From contig CAJXNE010000007.1 of assembly GCA_913056285.1 (NCBI GenBank), positions 1 to 23,083 of the forward strand: a stretch of DNA of 23,083 bases, given 5' to 3'. Every line of letters begins with the position of its first letter. The stretch's first letter is position 1. Below the pieces are notes generated by a model. It had not been told where the DNA came from and did no database searches. It saw nothing but the letters and a program-made list of their open reading frames with translations. Below, piece after piece: positions 1-8,955 of the stretch. The position numbers and the translations under genes are program-made. Source of the stretch: an uncultured Zetaproteobacteria bacterium. Its GTDB lineage: Bacteria; Pseudomonadota; Zetaproteobacteria; Mariprofundales; Mariprofundaceae.

Positions 1-2
1 CG

Positions 3-842
3 GGTTCGGTTATTCTGGCTGGTATTTTGTTAAAAATGGGTGCTTACGGCTTCCTGCGATTCTCATTGCCTGTGGTGCCCGACGCCTCGCAGTATTTCGT
101 ACCGTTCATGGTGGCGCTGAGCATGATCGCCATCATCTATATCTCGCTGGTCGCCATGATGCAGAAAGATATGAAGCGATTGATCGCCTATTCATCCATC
201 GCCCACATGGGCTTTGTTACATTGGGCACATTCATGTTCACGCAGGTGGCGCTGGAAGGTGCAATTTTCGGCATGATTTCTCACGGTTTTGTAGCAGCAG
301 CCTTGTTCCTCTGCGTGGGTGTGATGTACGACCGACTACATACGCGCGAAATCGGTGATTACGGTGGCGTGGTCAATGTGATGCCGGTATTTGCTGCTGT
401 CATGATGCTGTTCTGCATGGCCAATGTGGCTCTGCCGGGTGCATCGGCGTTCGTGGCAGAGATCATGGTGTTGATGGGCACGTTCGATGCATCTTCGGCA
501 GCTCAGGCCCATTTGTCGCTGTCGACCAAATGGGTGGCTATTGGCGCGGCGACCAGCGTCATTCTGTCGGCCTGCTATACCTTGTGGATGTATAAACGCG
601 TGATATTCGGTGATCTGGTCAAGGATTCAGTGAAATCCATGTCGGACATGAATATGCGTGAATTCGGTTATTTTGTGCCGTTGATACTGCTGGTGGCGTG
701 GTTGGGCTTGTACCCCCTGCCGGTGCTCGATGTGTTGCATGCTTCCGTAGCGCATTTGGTTGAACAGGCTACGACGTCGAAGCTGGTCGCGGCGCAAGCG
801 CTGGCGCAAGCTGCACCTGTGCTTGATGCAGTTCACCCTTGA
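3..842 (+). CDS. nuoM: NADH-quinone oxidoreductase subunit M, 3' part (partial)
   Basis: This is a membrane antiporter-like subunit of respiratory complex I, which helps couple NADH:quinone electron transfer to proton pumping. The reading frame is open from the first bases of the window, so the gene starts upstream; an internal TTG at 27 is not the start. About 280 C-terminal residues are present, with several hydrophobic segments. Visible family signatures are the LLKMGAYG segment at the left edge, KRLIAYSSIAHMGFV, the loop LPGASAFVAEIMVLMGTF and the late WMYKRVIFGD. The usual family loop has TSGF where this protein has ASAF, a small deviation. It ends 23 bases before nuoN, and NuoM-NuoN is the normal order at the end of nuo operons. 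Identification is firm; only the 5' end is missing. Confidence 0.95.
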   Translation, partial: GSVILAGILLKMGAYGFLRFSLPVVPDASQYFVPFMVALSMIAIIYISLVAMMQKDMKRLIAYSSIAHMGFVTLGTFMFTQVALEGAIFGMISHGFVAAALFLCVGVMYDRLHTREIGDYGGVVNVMPVFAAVMMLFCMANVALPGASAFVAEIMVLMGTFDASSAAQAHLSLSTKWVAIGAATSVILSACYTLWMYKRVIFGDLVKDSVKSMSDMNMREFGYFVPLILLVAWLGLYPLPVLDVLHASVAHLVEQATTSKLVAAQALAQAAPVLDAVHP

Positions 843-865
843 GATTGAAGGAGAAGGATAATTAA

Positions 866-2329
866 ATGGCTAATGTAGTATTCCCGTTCCCCTTCCCTGA
901 GCATCTGATTGCATTGATGCCGGAGATATTTGTGGCAGTGGCTGCCATGGCGCTATTGCTGATCGATTTATTCATCGATAAGGATAAGAAAGTCATCACG
1001 GCTTATGCGGCGATTGCGGTCACGCTTGTCGCAGCTCTGTTGAGTGTGAAAGTGATGATGCCGGAGGTGGTTACGGCGTTTTACGGTTTCTTTGTGCTCG
1101 ATCAGTTTGCCGTTTTGGCCAAAGTGCTGATTTGCCTTGGTTCCGCATTCGGCATGGTATTGTCGATCAATTACATGAAAGATGAGCCGCATCTGGGCGA
1201 ATATTATGTGCTGATGCTGTTTGCCATGCTGGGTATGATGCTGATGGCCTCGGCCAATAATTTCATTATTATGTATCTTGGTATGGAGCTGATGGCGCTA
1301 TGTGTTTATGTGCTGGTGAGTTATCAGCGCGATGTGCTGCGTTCGAGTGAAGCTGCATTGAAATATTTCATACTCGGCGCTTTATCCTCAGGCATGCTGC
1401 TCTATGGCGTCACATTCCTGTACGGCGTAACCGGCAGTTTTGATTTTGCCGCAATTGGCACTGCATTATCTGCCAGTGAAGGGCATGCCGGTTCAGCTGT
1501 TTTGCTTGGTCTGGTGTTTGTGATAGCGGGCATGGCATTCAAGGTGTCGATGGCACCGTTCCATATGTGGACACCGGATGCTTATGAAGGCGCGCCCACG
1601 CCGGTCACAGCATTTATGTCGATCGGGCCGAAAGTGGCCGGTTTTGTCATTTTTGTGCGCGTATTGGCAGATGCCATGCCTGCACTGCAGCATGAGTACA
1701 CCTTGATCCTGACCGGATTGGCTGTGTTGACCATGGCGGTCGGCAATCTGGCGGCGATTGCGCAGCGCAATATCAAACGGATGTTGGCTTATTCCACAAT
1801 CGGTCATGTCGGCTTTGTCATGCTCGGCCTGATTGCGGCAAATACCGATGGGTATGCCGGTATTATGGTTTACATGAGCATTTATCTGTTCATGAATATG
1901 GGAGCATTCGCGATTGTTATTCTTATGCGCCGCGAGGGCATTCAGGGCGAATTGCTGGATGACTTCGCCGGGCTGTCGAAAGTGCGTCCCGGTTATGCTT
2001 TGGCGATGGGATTATTTATGTTCTCACTGGCAGGCATTCCCTTCCTTGGCGGATTCTGGGCCAAGTATGTGGTGTTTCTGGCAGCGATTGAAGCCGGGCA
2101 TTTGTATCTTGTCCTGTACGCACTGCTATTCTCGGCGGTTGGTGCGTTTTATTACATTCGCGTTGTCAAATATATTTACTTCGATGCAGAACGGGTGGCG
2201 TTTAATTTTGATGAAAGTCGTTTGATGCAGCTTACCGTGCTGGTGACAGCGATTGCTGTGGTGGTACTGGGTATTTACCCGGATCCTTTGATTGATTTTT
2301 GCAAGCAATCATTGGCAGGACTGGCATAA
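866..2329 (+). CDS. nuoN: NADH-quinone oxidoreductase subunit N
   Basis: This is the complete NuoN antiporter-like subunit of complex I, 487 residues, predicted to span the inner membrane about 14 times. Residues aligning with the proton-channel residues of the family are present: Glu141 in LGMELMAL, Lys226 in AFKVSMAPFHMW, Lys256 in SIGPKVAGF and Lys400 in GGFWAKYV. The ATG at 866 is preceded by AAGGAGAAGG, a strong ribosome binding site. The length is usual for the family. It is the last nuo gene here and a promoter follows before atpI. No clear terminator could be found between it and the atp genes, so read-through into the ATP synthase operon is possible. Confidence 0.96.
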   Translation: MANVVFPFPFPEHLIALMPEIFVAVAAMALLLIDLFIDKDKKVITAYAAIAVTLVAALLSVKVMMPEVVTAFYGFFVLDQFAVLAKVLICLGSAFGMVLSINYMKDEPHLGEYYVLMLFAMLGMMLMASANNFIIMYLGMELMALCVYVLVSYQRDVLRSSEAALKYFILGALSSGMLLYGVTFLYGVTGSFDFAAIGTALSASEGHAGSAVLLGLVFVIAGMAFKVSMAPFHMWTPDAYEGAPTPVTAFMSIGPKVAGFVIFVRVLADAMPALQHEYTLILTGLAVLTMAVGNLAAIAQRNIKRMLAYSTIGHVGFVMLGLIAANTDGYAGIMVYMSIYLFMNMGAFAIVILMRREGIQGELLDDFAGLSKVRPGYALAMGLFMFSLAGIPFLGGFWAKYVVFLAAIEAGHLYLVLYALLFSAVGAFYYIRVVKYIYFDAERVAFNFDESRLMQLTVLVTAIAVVVLGIYPDPLIDFCKQSLAGLA

Positions 2330-2395
2330 TGCGTGATGGCGCTGTTGTAAGTGACTTATCCCGTAGTGCGAAATAGGCCGGGCAAAAAAAGGCAG

Positions 2396-2424
2396 TTGAA
2401 TATAAACGAAGGTGCCGCTATAGT
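2396..2424 (+). promoter_or_regulatory. Predicted sigma70-type promoter of the atp operon
   Basis: TTGAAT at 2396-2401 and TATAGT at 2419-2424 are separated by exactly 17 bases, close to the housekeeping consensus. It lies in the 161-base gap between nuoN and atpI. Transcription would begin near 2431, giving a 5' leader of about 60 bases. This is sequence inference only. Confidence 0.6.
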
Positions 2425-2435
2425 GCGCCTCGCAC
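2423..2435. repeat. Short perfect inverted repeat at the predicted atp transcription start
   Basis: GTGCG and CGCAC arms of five bases flank CCT. The repeat overlaps the end of the predicted -10 box and the expected start site. It could be a small operator or the first hairpin of the transcript, but arms this short can arise by chance. Confidence 0.35.
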
Positions 2436-2490
2436 GAAACTAGGGGATGGGGCGATTCACTTACTCTCAATTACAGCGTCTGAGGGTTTA

Positions 2491-2865
2491 ATGTTTACGC
2501 AACGCGAGCGCCCCCTGCGAAATATATTACGTTTGCAGATTGTTGTTGGCGTGGTTGGCGCTCTGGTCCTGGTTGTTTTTGGCTACTTCTTATTTGCGGC
2601 GTCTTTTTTTTGTGGCGTAGTGATGATGGCGGTAAATGGTTGGTGGCTGGCGGCCAGGCTGGAAAAAACAAACGGTCTGAGTGTAGAAGCCGGGCAGCGA
2701 TCATTGTATGCAGGCGCAGCCATCAGATTCGTGTCGTTGATAGTCGGCTTGTTGTTGGCGTACGCGATGGGGCTTCATCTGTTGCTGGTTGCAGCAGGTA
2801 TGTTTGTAGCTCAGACGAGTGTGTTTATATCGGCGCTGGTTGGCTTTAAGCGCGAACAAGAATGA
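2491..2865 (+). CDS. atpI: ATP synthase protein I
   Basis: This is a small membrane protein of 124 residues at the head of the ATP synthase operon. It has four hydrophobic segments (roughly residues 12-32, 33-50, 74-94 and 95-115), the usual layout of AtpI. Family knowledge links AtpI to c-ring assembly or stability, and it is not part of the catalytic core. The call rests on topology, length and position immediately before atpB, since AtpI sequences diverge strongly. The ATG at 2491 has GAGGG just upstream, and the predicted operon promoter lies about 70 bases before the start. The gap to atpB is 21 bases. Confidence 0.85.
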   Translation: MFTQRERPLRNILRLQIVVGVVGALVLVVFGYFLFAASFFCGVVMMAVNGWWLAARLEKTNGLSVEAGQRSLYAGAAIRFVSLIVGLLLAYAMGLHLLLVAAGMFVAQTSVFISALVGFKREQE

Positions 2866-2886
2866 TAGAAAGCAAGGGAGAGGGTT

Positions 2887-3708
2887 TTGGCTGAACAGGG
2901 TCACGAAGGCGGCATTGCAGGGCATCTGCATTACTGGACTATTAAGCTCGATGAGTCCAATCCGTTCATGCAAATTCATCTGGATACTATGTTGGTGACG
3001 CTCATTGTGGCGACGGGCATGTTTGTATTCGCATTGTGGCTGAAAGGTAAACTGGTAGATGGAGCTCCTGCTGGCGCACAGAATTTCATGGAATCTGTGG
3101 TTGGCTTTGTTGAAGATACGGTGAAAGATAATTTCCCGGTTCATAATCCGTTGATTGCGCCATTAGCATTTACGATTTTCGTATTTATCGCCTTGATCAA
3201 TACGATTGATGTCCTGCCAGCGTTCATGATTGGCGATATTGCTCACCTGTTTGGTGTGCCGCATTTTCGGCCGGTAGCCACCAATGATCTGAACCTGCCG
3301 GCGGCGATGGCGGTCTCTGTGTTCGTGTTGGTGCTGTATTACGAATTTAAACTGAAACCTGTGCATTTCTGTAAGGAATTGCTGATGGACCCATTTACCA
3401 ATCTGGTGCCTGGATTCCTCAAGCCGTTTGTTATGCCGATCAACCTGATTCTGAAGTTGGTGGAAGAGATTGCCAAGCCGCTTAGCCTGTCGTTTCGACT
3501 GTTCGGTAATATGTTCGCCGGCGAAGTGATCTTCCTGTTGATTGCCTTCCTGCTGCTTAGCGGAGGCCCGGTCAGTATGGTTGCCGGATTCTTTGTTGGC
3601 CTGGGCTGGTCAATGTTCCATCTGTTTATCGGTCTGTTGCAGGCATTTATTTTCATGATTCTGACTGTGGTGTATTTATCCATTGCGCATCAGCCAGTTG
3701 AACACTAA
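2887..3708 (+). CDS. atpB: F0F1 ATP synthase subunit a
   Basis: Subunit a forms the two proton half-channels beside the c-ring in the inner membrane. The 273-residue product has the essential arginine (Arg204, in SLSFRLFGNMFAGE), Glu213 nine residues later, and His245 in WSMFHLFIGLLQAF. These correspond to E. coli Arg210, Glu219 and His245. It has several membrane segments and the family ending with LQAFIFMILTVVYLS. I chose the TTG start at 2887 because it follows the AGGGAGAGGG ribosome binding site at a suitable distance and gives the normal N-terminus; a rare start codon may tune subunit a, which is needed in one copy per complex. The next gene, atpE, begins 28 bases later. Confidence 0.96.
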   Translation: MAEQGHEGGIAGHLHYWTIKLDESNPFMQIHLDTMLVTLIVATGMFVFALWLKGKLVDGAPAGAQNFMESVVGFVEDTVKDNFPVHNPLIAPLAFTIFVFIALINTIDVLPAFMIGDIAHLFGVPHFRPVATNDLNLPAAMAVSVFVLVLYYEFKLKPVHFCKELLMDPFTNLVPGFLKPFVMPINLILKLVEEIAKPLSLSFRLFGNMFAGEVIFLLIAFLLLSGGPVSMVAGFFVGLGWSMFHLFIGLLQAFIFMILTVVYLSIAHQPVEH

Positions 3709-3736
3709 TTATTTATAACGAAAGGAGTATATAAAT

Positions 3737-3991
3737 ATGGACGCTACAACTATTATCACAGCTGCATCTGCAATCTCGGTCGGTGTTATTCTAGCTGCCG
3801 CAGGCCTCGGTTCTGCCATTGGCTGGGGTCTGATCTGTTCCAAGACGCTGGAAGGTATTTCTCGCCAGCCTGAAATGCGCCCGCAGTTGATGTTCAATAT
3901 GTTCATCTTTGCCGGTTTGATGGAATCATTCCCGTTCATCATCATGGCATTCGCTCTGTGGTTCCTGTTCGCTAACCCGTTCCTGGGCTAG
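3737..3991 (+). CDS. atpE: F0F1 ATP synthase subunit c
   Basis: This is the rotor-ring subunit, an 84-residue two-helix hairpin in the inner membrane. The ion-carrying carboxylate is Glu63 in GLMESFPF, and the polar loop has the expected RQPE. Helix 1 has GLGSAIGWG, where one glycine of the usual GxGxGxG run is alanine. The residue aligned with E. coli Ile28 is Trp30. Glu63-Ser64 resembles sodium-type rings, but the family sodium ligand Gln is replaced by Trp30 and Thr by Phe65, so proton use is more likely. AAGGAG lies just upstream of the ATG, a strong site suited to a subunit made in about ten copies per complex. Confidence 0.96.
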   Translation: MDATTIITAASAISVGVILAAAGLGSAIGWGLICSKTLEGISRQPEMRPQLMFNMFIFAGLMESFPFIIMAFALWFLFANPFLG

Positions 3992-4034
3992 TTCAAAAAG
4001 TATAACGAACAGAACGAACTAAAGAGGAGGTCGT

Positions 4035-4517
4035 ATGAGTATTGACCTGACATTTATCGGTCAGATTGTAGTTTTCCTGGCGCTGGTGTATCTGATGAGG
4101 AAACACCTGTTCGGTCCAATGTCCGAACTGATGGCTGCCCGGGCCCAAAAGATTGCTGACGGACTGGCTGCTGCTGATGCCGGCACACAAGCAAGGGCAG
4201 TCGCAGAAGCTGAAATTGCCGAGCAAATGAAAGAAGCCCGCGTCAAGGCATCTGAAATACTGGCATCGGCTGAAAAACGTGCAGCCGAGATTAATGAAGA
4301 GGCCTTGTTGAAAGCGCGTACTGAAGGCGAGGGAATTGTTGATGCCGCTCGTGAAGAGATCAGTGCCGAGTTGGGCCGTGCGCGCCAGGCGTTGCGTGAG
4401 GAAGTGGCTGATATTGCCATGCTCGCAGCAGAACGCGTGGTTGAAACCGAACTGGATGCCAAACGTCATGCCGAGCTGATTGATGGTATTGTCAGTACCG
4501 GATTTGGTAACGCATGA
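4035..4517 (+). CDS. atpF: F0F1 ATP synthase subunit b
   Basis: Subunit b is the peripheral stalk that holds F1 against the membrane. The 160-residue protein has one N-terminal membrane helix (about residues 5-22) followed by a long charged Ala/Glu/Arg/Lys-rich helix, as expected for a dimeric coiled-coil stalk. Only one b gene is present, with no b' paralogue, so the stalk is probably a homodimer. The ATG at 4035 is preceded by AAAGAGGAGG, a strong ribosome binding site. The gene overlaps atpH by four bases (ATGA), so the two are likely translationally coupled. Confidence 0.95.
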   Translation: MSIDLTFIGQIVVFLALVYLMRKHLFGPMSELMAARAQKIADGLAAADAGTQARAVAEAEIAEQMKEARVKASEILASAEKRAAEINEEALLKARTEGEGIVDAAREEISAELGRARQALREEVADIAMLAAERVVETELDAKRHAELIDGIVSTGFGNA

Positions 4518-5038
4518 GCACGACGCAGATTTCACGTCGATATGCATCAGCACTGTTTGAGCTGATCCATGAGGGCAGCAAGATTGAGGATGATCTTGCC
4601 AAGGTGGCTGCTGTGGCCGCTACCGATGAGGTTGGTGCTGTGCTCGACTGTCCTGAATATCCTGCCGAGCTGAAGTGTAGTATCATCATCAAGGCAACCG
4701 GTGGCAAAGTCAGCGGCGAAGTTGAACGTCTGGTTGGGCTGCTGGTGGAACGAGGTAAGGCCTGCCTGCTGCCTGAAATCAACGCACAGGTTGAAGAGAT
4801 GATTCATCTGGCAGCTAGCAAGCTGGATGCAGAAGTAACAGTTGCGACGTCCTTGAACAAGGCCATGCAGGATAAGCTGTGCAAGGCACTGGTTTCCTCC
4901 ACTGGCAAACAAGTGCGCCTCACCGTATCTGAAGATCAATCCATTTTGGGTGGTATGGTAGTTCGTATTGGTGATCGCAAAATAGATTATTCGTTGCGTA
5001 CGAAGTTGGCCGGCTTGCGCCGCGCTCTGGCATCGTAA
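4514..5038 (+). CDS. atpH: F0F1 ATP synthase subunit delta
   Basis: Delta joins the b stalk to the top of the alpha-beta hexamer. The 174-residue product has the family N-terminus (STTQISRRYASALFEL) and the conserved C-terminal part with LGGMVVRIGDRKIDYSLRTKL. Length is normal. Its ATG lies inside the atpF stop region, so translation is probably coupled to atpF. There is a 31-base gap to atpA. Confidence 0.95.
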   Translation: MSTTQISRRYASALFELIHEGSKIEDDLAKVAAVAATDEVGAVLDCPEYPAELKCSIIIKATGGKVSGEVERLVGLLVERGKACLLPEINAQVEEMIHLAASKLDAEVTVATSLNKAMQDKLCKALVSSTGKQVRLTVSEDQSILGGMVVRIGDRKIDYSLRTKLAGLRRALAS

Positions 5039-5069
5039 GCGGCAGACTGAGTATTAGAGGAAAATAATA

Positions 5070-6611
5070 ATGAAGCTCGATACCGCAGAAATTAGTTCAA
5101 TCATTAAAGAACAGATCAAAGGCTTTGAGGCCAGTGCCGCTGACGCCAATGTTGGTCGTATTATCTCCGTCGGCGATGGTGTGGCGCGTGTGTATGGTCT
5201 CTCAGCTGCCATGTCCGGCGAAATGCTGGAATTTGCTGATGGCACCAAGGGTATGGTGCTTAATCTGGAGGAAGATAGCGTTGGCGCTGTAATCTTTGGT
5301 GAATTCACTGGCTTGTCTGAAGGCGATGAAGTTAAATGTACCGGCAAGATTTTTGAGGTTCCGGTCGGTCCTGAACTCAAAGGTCGCGTTGTCAACTCAC
5401 TTGGTCAGCCCATTGACGGCAAGGGCCCGATCAATGCTTCGGCCGCAGATGCGGTTGAAAAAATTGCACCGGGCGTGATTGAACGTAAATCAGTCGATCA
5501 ACCACTTCAAACAGGTATCAAGTCCATCGATTCCATGGTTCCTGTCGGACGCGGTCAGCGTGAGTTGATCATTGGCGACCGTCAGACCGGCAAAACTGCC
5601 ATAGCAATCGACACGATCATCAACCAGAAAGATACCGGCGTGACCTGTATCTATGTTGCTGTTGGCCAGAAAGCATCAACTGTGGCCAATGTCGTGCGTA
5701 TCCTGAAAGAGCATGGCGCGCTGGATAACACCATTGTTGTATCCGCGTCGGCATCCGAATCAGCGGCACTGCAATATATTGCACCGTATGCCGGTTGTAC
5801 GATGGGCGAATATTTCCGTGATCGCGGTGAGGATGCATTGATTGTGTATGATGATCTGACCAAGCAGGCATGGGCCTACCGTCAGGTTTCCCTGATTCTG
5901 CGTCGCCCACCGGGCCGCGAAGCTTATCCGGGCGATGTATTCTATCTGCATTCCCGTTTGCTGGAGCGCGCATCCCGCGTGGATGAGACATATGTTGAAA
6001 AGTTCACCAATGGCGATGTGACCGGCAAGACAGGCTCATTAACTGCACTGCCAATTATTGAAACACAGGAAGGCGATGTATCCGCATTCGTGCCGACCAA
6101 CGTTATTTCGATTACTGACGGTCAGATTTTCCTCGAGACCAGCCTGTTTAATGCAGGTCAGCGTCCGGCCATTAATGCCGGCCTGTCTGTTTCTCGTGTG
6201 GGCGGCTCGGCTCAAACCAAGGCTATGAAGAAAGTCGGCGGCGGCTTGCGTCTTGATCTGGCTCAATACCGTGAACTGGCTGCATTTGCGCAGTTTGCCT
6301 CTGACCTGGATGCAGCGACGCGTCAGCAGATTGAGCGTGGCAAACGCGGCATGGAAGTCCTCAAACAGGATGAAAATAGCCCTCAGTCCGTAGCTGAGAT
6401 GACTGCTGTGCTGTATGCACTGAACAATGGCGACCTGGATGATATCGAAGTATCTAAAGTAGTAGCTTTCGAAAAAGCATATCTGGCCAACCTGAATTCA
6501 GAACATGCAACATTGATTGAAGGTCTGAACGCTAATCCTGCTCTCAATGAACAGGTTGAAGAGGGTCTGCAAACTGCCATGGCCAACTTCAAATCCACCG
6601 GTACGTATTGA
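5070..6611 (+). CDS. atpA: F0F1 ATP synthase subunit alpha
   Basis: Alpha carries the non-catalytic nucleotide sites of the F1 hexamer. The product is 513 residues, the same length as the E. coli subunit, with the Walker A motif GDRQTGKT at 169-176 in the same register. SVSRVGG carries the arginine that reaches into the neighbouring catalytic site, and the C-terminal helical domain follows. The order is an N-terminal beta-barrel, a nucleotide-binding domain, then a helical domain. AGAGGAAAA upstream of the ATG at 5070 serves as ribosome binding site. Nothing unusual was seen. Confidence 0.98.
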   Translation: MKLDTAEISSIIKEQIKGFEASAADANVGRIISVGDGVARVYGLSAAMSGEMLEFADGTKGMVLNLEEDSVGAVIFGEFTGLSEGDEVKCTGKIFEVPVGPELKGRVVNSLGQPIDGKGPINASAADAVEKIAPGVIERKSVDQPLQTGIKSIDSMVPVGRGQRELIIGDRQTGKTAIAIDTIINQKDTGVTCIYVAVGQKASTVANVVRILKEHGALDNTIVVSASASESAALQYIAPYAGCTMGEYFRDRGEDALIVYDDLTKQAWAYRQVSLILRRPPGREAYPGDVFYLHSRLLERASRVDETYVEKFTNGDVTGKTGSLTALPIIETQEGDVSAFVPTNVISITDGQIFLETSLFNAGQRPAINAGLSVSRVGGSAQTKAMKKVGGGLRLDLAQYRELAAFAQFASDLDAATRQQIERGKRGMEVLKQDENSPQSVAEMTAVLYALNNGDLDDIEVSKVVAFEKAYLANLNSEHATLIEGLNANPALNEQVEEGLQTAMANFKSTGTY

Positions 6612-6655
6612 TTCGGAATGAACGGATCCGGCACACAGACTAGAAGGAACTAGAT

Positions 6656-7510
6656 ATGGCTTCTACCAAGGAAATACGCGGGCAAATCAAGGCCATCCAG
6701 AATACTGGTAAAATTACCAAGGCGATGGAGATGGTTGCTGCATCCAAGATGCGCAAAGCTCAGGATCTTGTTATTGCCGCACGTTCCTATTCTGAGGGCA
6801 TACTCCGCGTAGTCGGACATCTCATGAACGCACATCCGGAATATAAACATCCGTTTCTGGTGGAGCGTGAAGAGATCAAGAAAGTCGGCGTTATTGTGAT
6901 TACCTCGGATAAGGGCTTGTGCGGTGGATTGAACACCAATGCTCTGAAAAAAGCACTTGGTCTGATGAAAGAGCAGGAGGCTGATGTCGAAGTGTTCACC
7001 ATCGGCCGTCGCGCTGGCTCCTTCATGCGCCGCATCGGCGCTCCTATCAATGGTGTTGTTGAAAATGTTCCCGATACCCCGGAATTATCCGATATTATCG
7101 GCTTGATTTCGCTGGCTATTGAGCAGTACGTCAATGGCGGTCTGGATGAAGTGCATCTGGTGTATTCCGAGTTTGTCAATACGATGACCCAGACGCCAAC
7201 GACGACGCGCCTGATGCCATGCCCGTTACCGGAAAAAACAGATACCGGTTACTGGGATTATCTCTACGAGCCGGAAGCTAAAGAAGTGCTTGAGGGTGTG
7301 TTGCGCCGTTACGTTGAATCTCTGGTGTATCAGGCATTGTTGGAAAACAAGGCGTGTGAACAATCCGCGCGTATGGTTGCAATGAAAGCTGCTACGGATA
7401 ATGCGAAGGATATTGTTAAAGATCTCAGTATTACCTATAACAAGGCACGTCAGGCTGCTATCACGCAGGAACTGGCAGAAATTTGTGCTGGTGCAGCTGC
7501 GGCTGGCTAA
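6656..7510 (+). CDS. atpG: F0F1 ATP synthase subunit gamma
   Basis: Gamma is the central rotor shaft that turns within the alpha-beta hexamer. The 284-residue product has the family N-terminal helix (IRGQIKAIQNTGKITKAMEM, then ASKMRKAQ), the middle domain starting with SDKGLCGGLN, and the C-terminal helix ending ARQAAITQELAEICAGAAA. Both coiled-coil ends are intact. AGAAGGAAC upstream of the ATG acts as ribosome binding site. The gap to atpD is 53 bases. Confidence 0.97.
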   Translation: MASTKEIRGQIKAIQNTGKITKAMEMVAASKMRKAQDLVIAARSYSEGILRVVGHLMNAHPEYKHPFLVEREEIKKVGVIVITSDKGLCGGLNTNALKKALGLMKEQEADVEVFTIGRRAGSFMRRIGAPINGVVENVPDTPELSDIIGLISLAIEQYVNGGLDEVHLVYSEFVNTMTQTPTTTRLMPCPLPEKTDTGYWDYLYEPEAKEVLEGVLRRYVESLVYQALLENKACEQSARMVAMKAATDNAKDIVKDLSITYNKARQAAITQELAEICAGAAAAG

Positions 7511-7563
7511 GACAGACCAAGATTGACAGTTAAACAGTTTAGATATTCAGGAGAGGTCAGAAA

Positions 7564-8955
7564 ATGAGTTCAGGTAGCATTGTCCAGGTGATCGGTCCGG
7601 TAGTAGATGTCCGCTTTAGCGGCGGAGCACTGCCAAAAATTTATAATGCGCTTGTGATGAGCGAGCCAAAATTAACACTCGAGGTGCAGCAGCATATTGG
7701 CGACAATTGCGTACGTGCAATTGCTCTTGGCACTACCGAAGGTTTGAAACGCGGTATGGATGTTTCTGATACAGGTAGCGCTATCAAAGTGCCTGTGGGC
7801 CAGGCGACACTTGGTCGCATCATGAACGTATTGGGTGAAGGTATCGATTTCGAGGGTGAGGAAGTTAATTCCGAAGATCGCAAGGAAATCCATCGCGCTG
7901 CCCCGTCATTTGAAGAACTGGCTCCGTCATCTGAAATTCTAGAAACCGGCATTAAAGTGATTGATTTGATCGCACCGGTTGCCAAGGGTGGTAAAGTTGG
8001 CTTGTTTGGCGGTGCCGGCGTTGGCAAGACCGTCAACATGATGGAATTGATCAACAATATCGCCAAGGCGCATGGCGGCTTCTCCGTATTTGCCGGCGTG
8101 GGCGAACGCACCCGTGAAGGCAACGATTTCTACTATGAAATGAAAGAGTCAAACGTGCTGGATAAAGTGGCGCTGGTCTATGGTCAGATGAATGAGCCTC
8201 CGGGAAATCGTCTGCGTGTAGCGCTGACCGGTTTGACTATGGCGGAGTATTTTCGCGATGAAGGCCGTGATGTGCTGATTTTTATCGATAACATCTATCG
8301 TTATTCACTGGCCGGTGTTGAAGTGTCCGCACTACTGGGACGTATGCCGTCTGCTGTGGGTTATCAGCCGAATCTGGCTGAAGAAATGGGCCGCTTGCAG
8401 GAACGTATTGCATCTACCAAGACCGGCTCGATCACATCCGTTCAGGCTGTCTATGTGCCTGCCGACGATTTGACCGATCCGGCTCCTGCCACCACCTTTG
8501 CGCATCTGGATTCTACCATCGTATTGTCCCGTTCCATTGCTGAGTTGGGTATTTATCCGGCTATCGACCCGCTTGATTCATCTTCCCGTCAGCTTGATCC
8601 GAAAGTGGTCGGCAATGAGCATTATGATGTGGCGCAGGGCGTACAGCAGACTCTGCAGCGGTATAAGGAATTGCAGGATATCATCGCGATTCTGGGCATG
8701 GATGAATTGTCCGATGAAGACAAACAGCTGGTTGCTCGCGCTCGCAAGATGCAGCGCTTCCTGTCGCAGCCTTTCCATGTGGCTGAAGTGTTTACCGGTT
8801 CTCCGGGCGTATACGCCAAGAAGGATGAGACGATCAAGGCATTCAAGGGCATTCTGGCCGGTGAATATGATCACATGCCTGAACAGGCGTTCTACATGGT
8901 TGGTGGTATCGACGAAGCGGTTGCAAAAGCAGAAAAGATGGCGGCTAAAGGCTAA
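7564..8955 (+). CDS. atpD: F0F1 ATP synthase subunit beta
   Basis: Beta is the catalytic subunit. The 463-residue product has Walker A GGAGVGKT at 149-156, the catalytic glutamate Glu181 in GVGERTREG, the Walker B-type FIDNIYRYSLAG, and SALLGRMPSAVGYQP. The DELSEED lever that contacts gamma appears as DELSDED, a conservative change. The IYRY form of the loop resembles gamma-proteobacterial beta subunits. AGGAGAGG lies before the ATG at 7564. The stop TAA shares its last base with the atpC start. Confidence 0.98.
   Translation: MSSGSIVQVIGPVVDVRFSGGALPKIYNALVMSEPKLTLEVQQHIGDNCVRAIALGTTEGLKRGMDVSDTGSAIKVPVGQATLGRIMNVLGEGIDFEGEEVNSEDRKEIHRAAPSFEELAPSSEILETGIKVIDLIAPVAKGGKVGLFGGAGVGKTVNMMELINNIAKAHGGFSVFAGVGERTREGNDFYYEMKESNVLDKVALVYGQMNEPPGNRLRVALTGLTMAEYFRDEGRDVLIFIDNIYRYSLAGVEVSALLGRMPSAVGYQPNLAEEMGRLQERIASTKTGSITSVQAVYVPADDLTDPAPATTFAHLDSTIVLSRSIAELGIYPAIDPLDSSSRQLDPKVVGNEHYDVAQGVQQTLQRYKELQDIIAILGMDELSDEDKQLVARARKMQRFLSQPFHVAEVFTGSPGVYAKKDETIKAFKGILAGEYDHMPEQAFYMVGGIDEAVAKAEKMAAKG

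Noticed and set aside
7523..7549. TTGACA in the atpG-atpD gap as an internal promoter
   Set aside because: The best -10 candidate, TATTCA, is weak and only 15 bases away, so the evidence is too thin.
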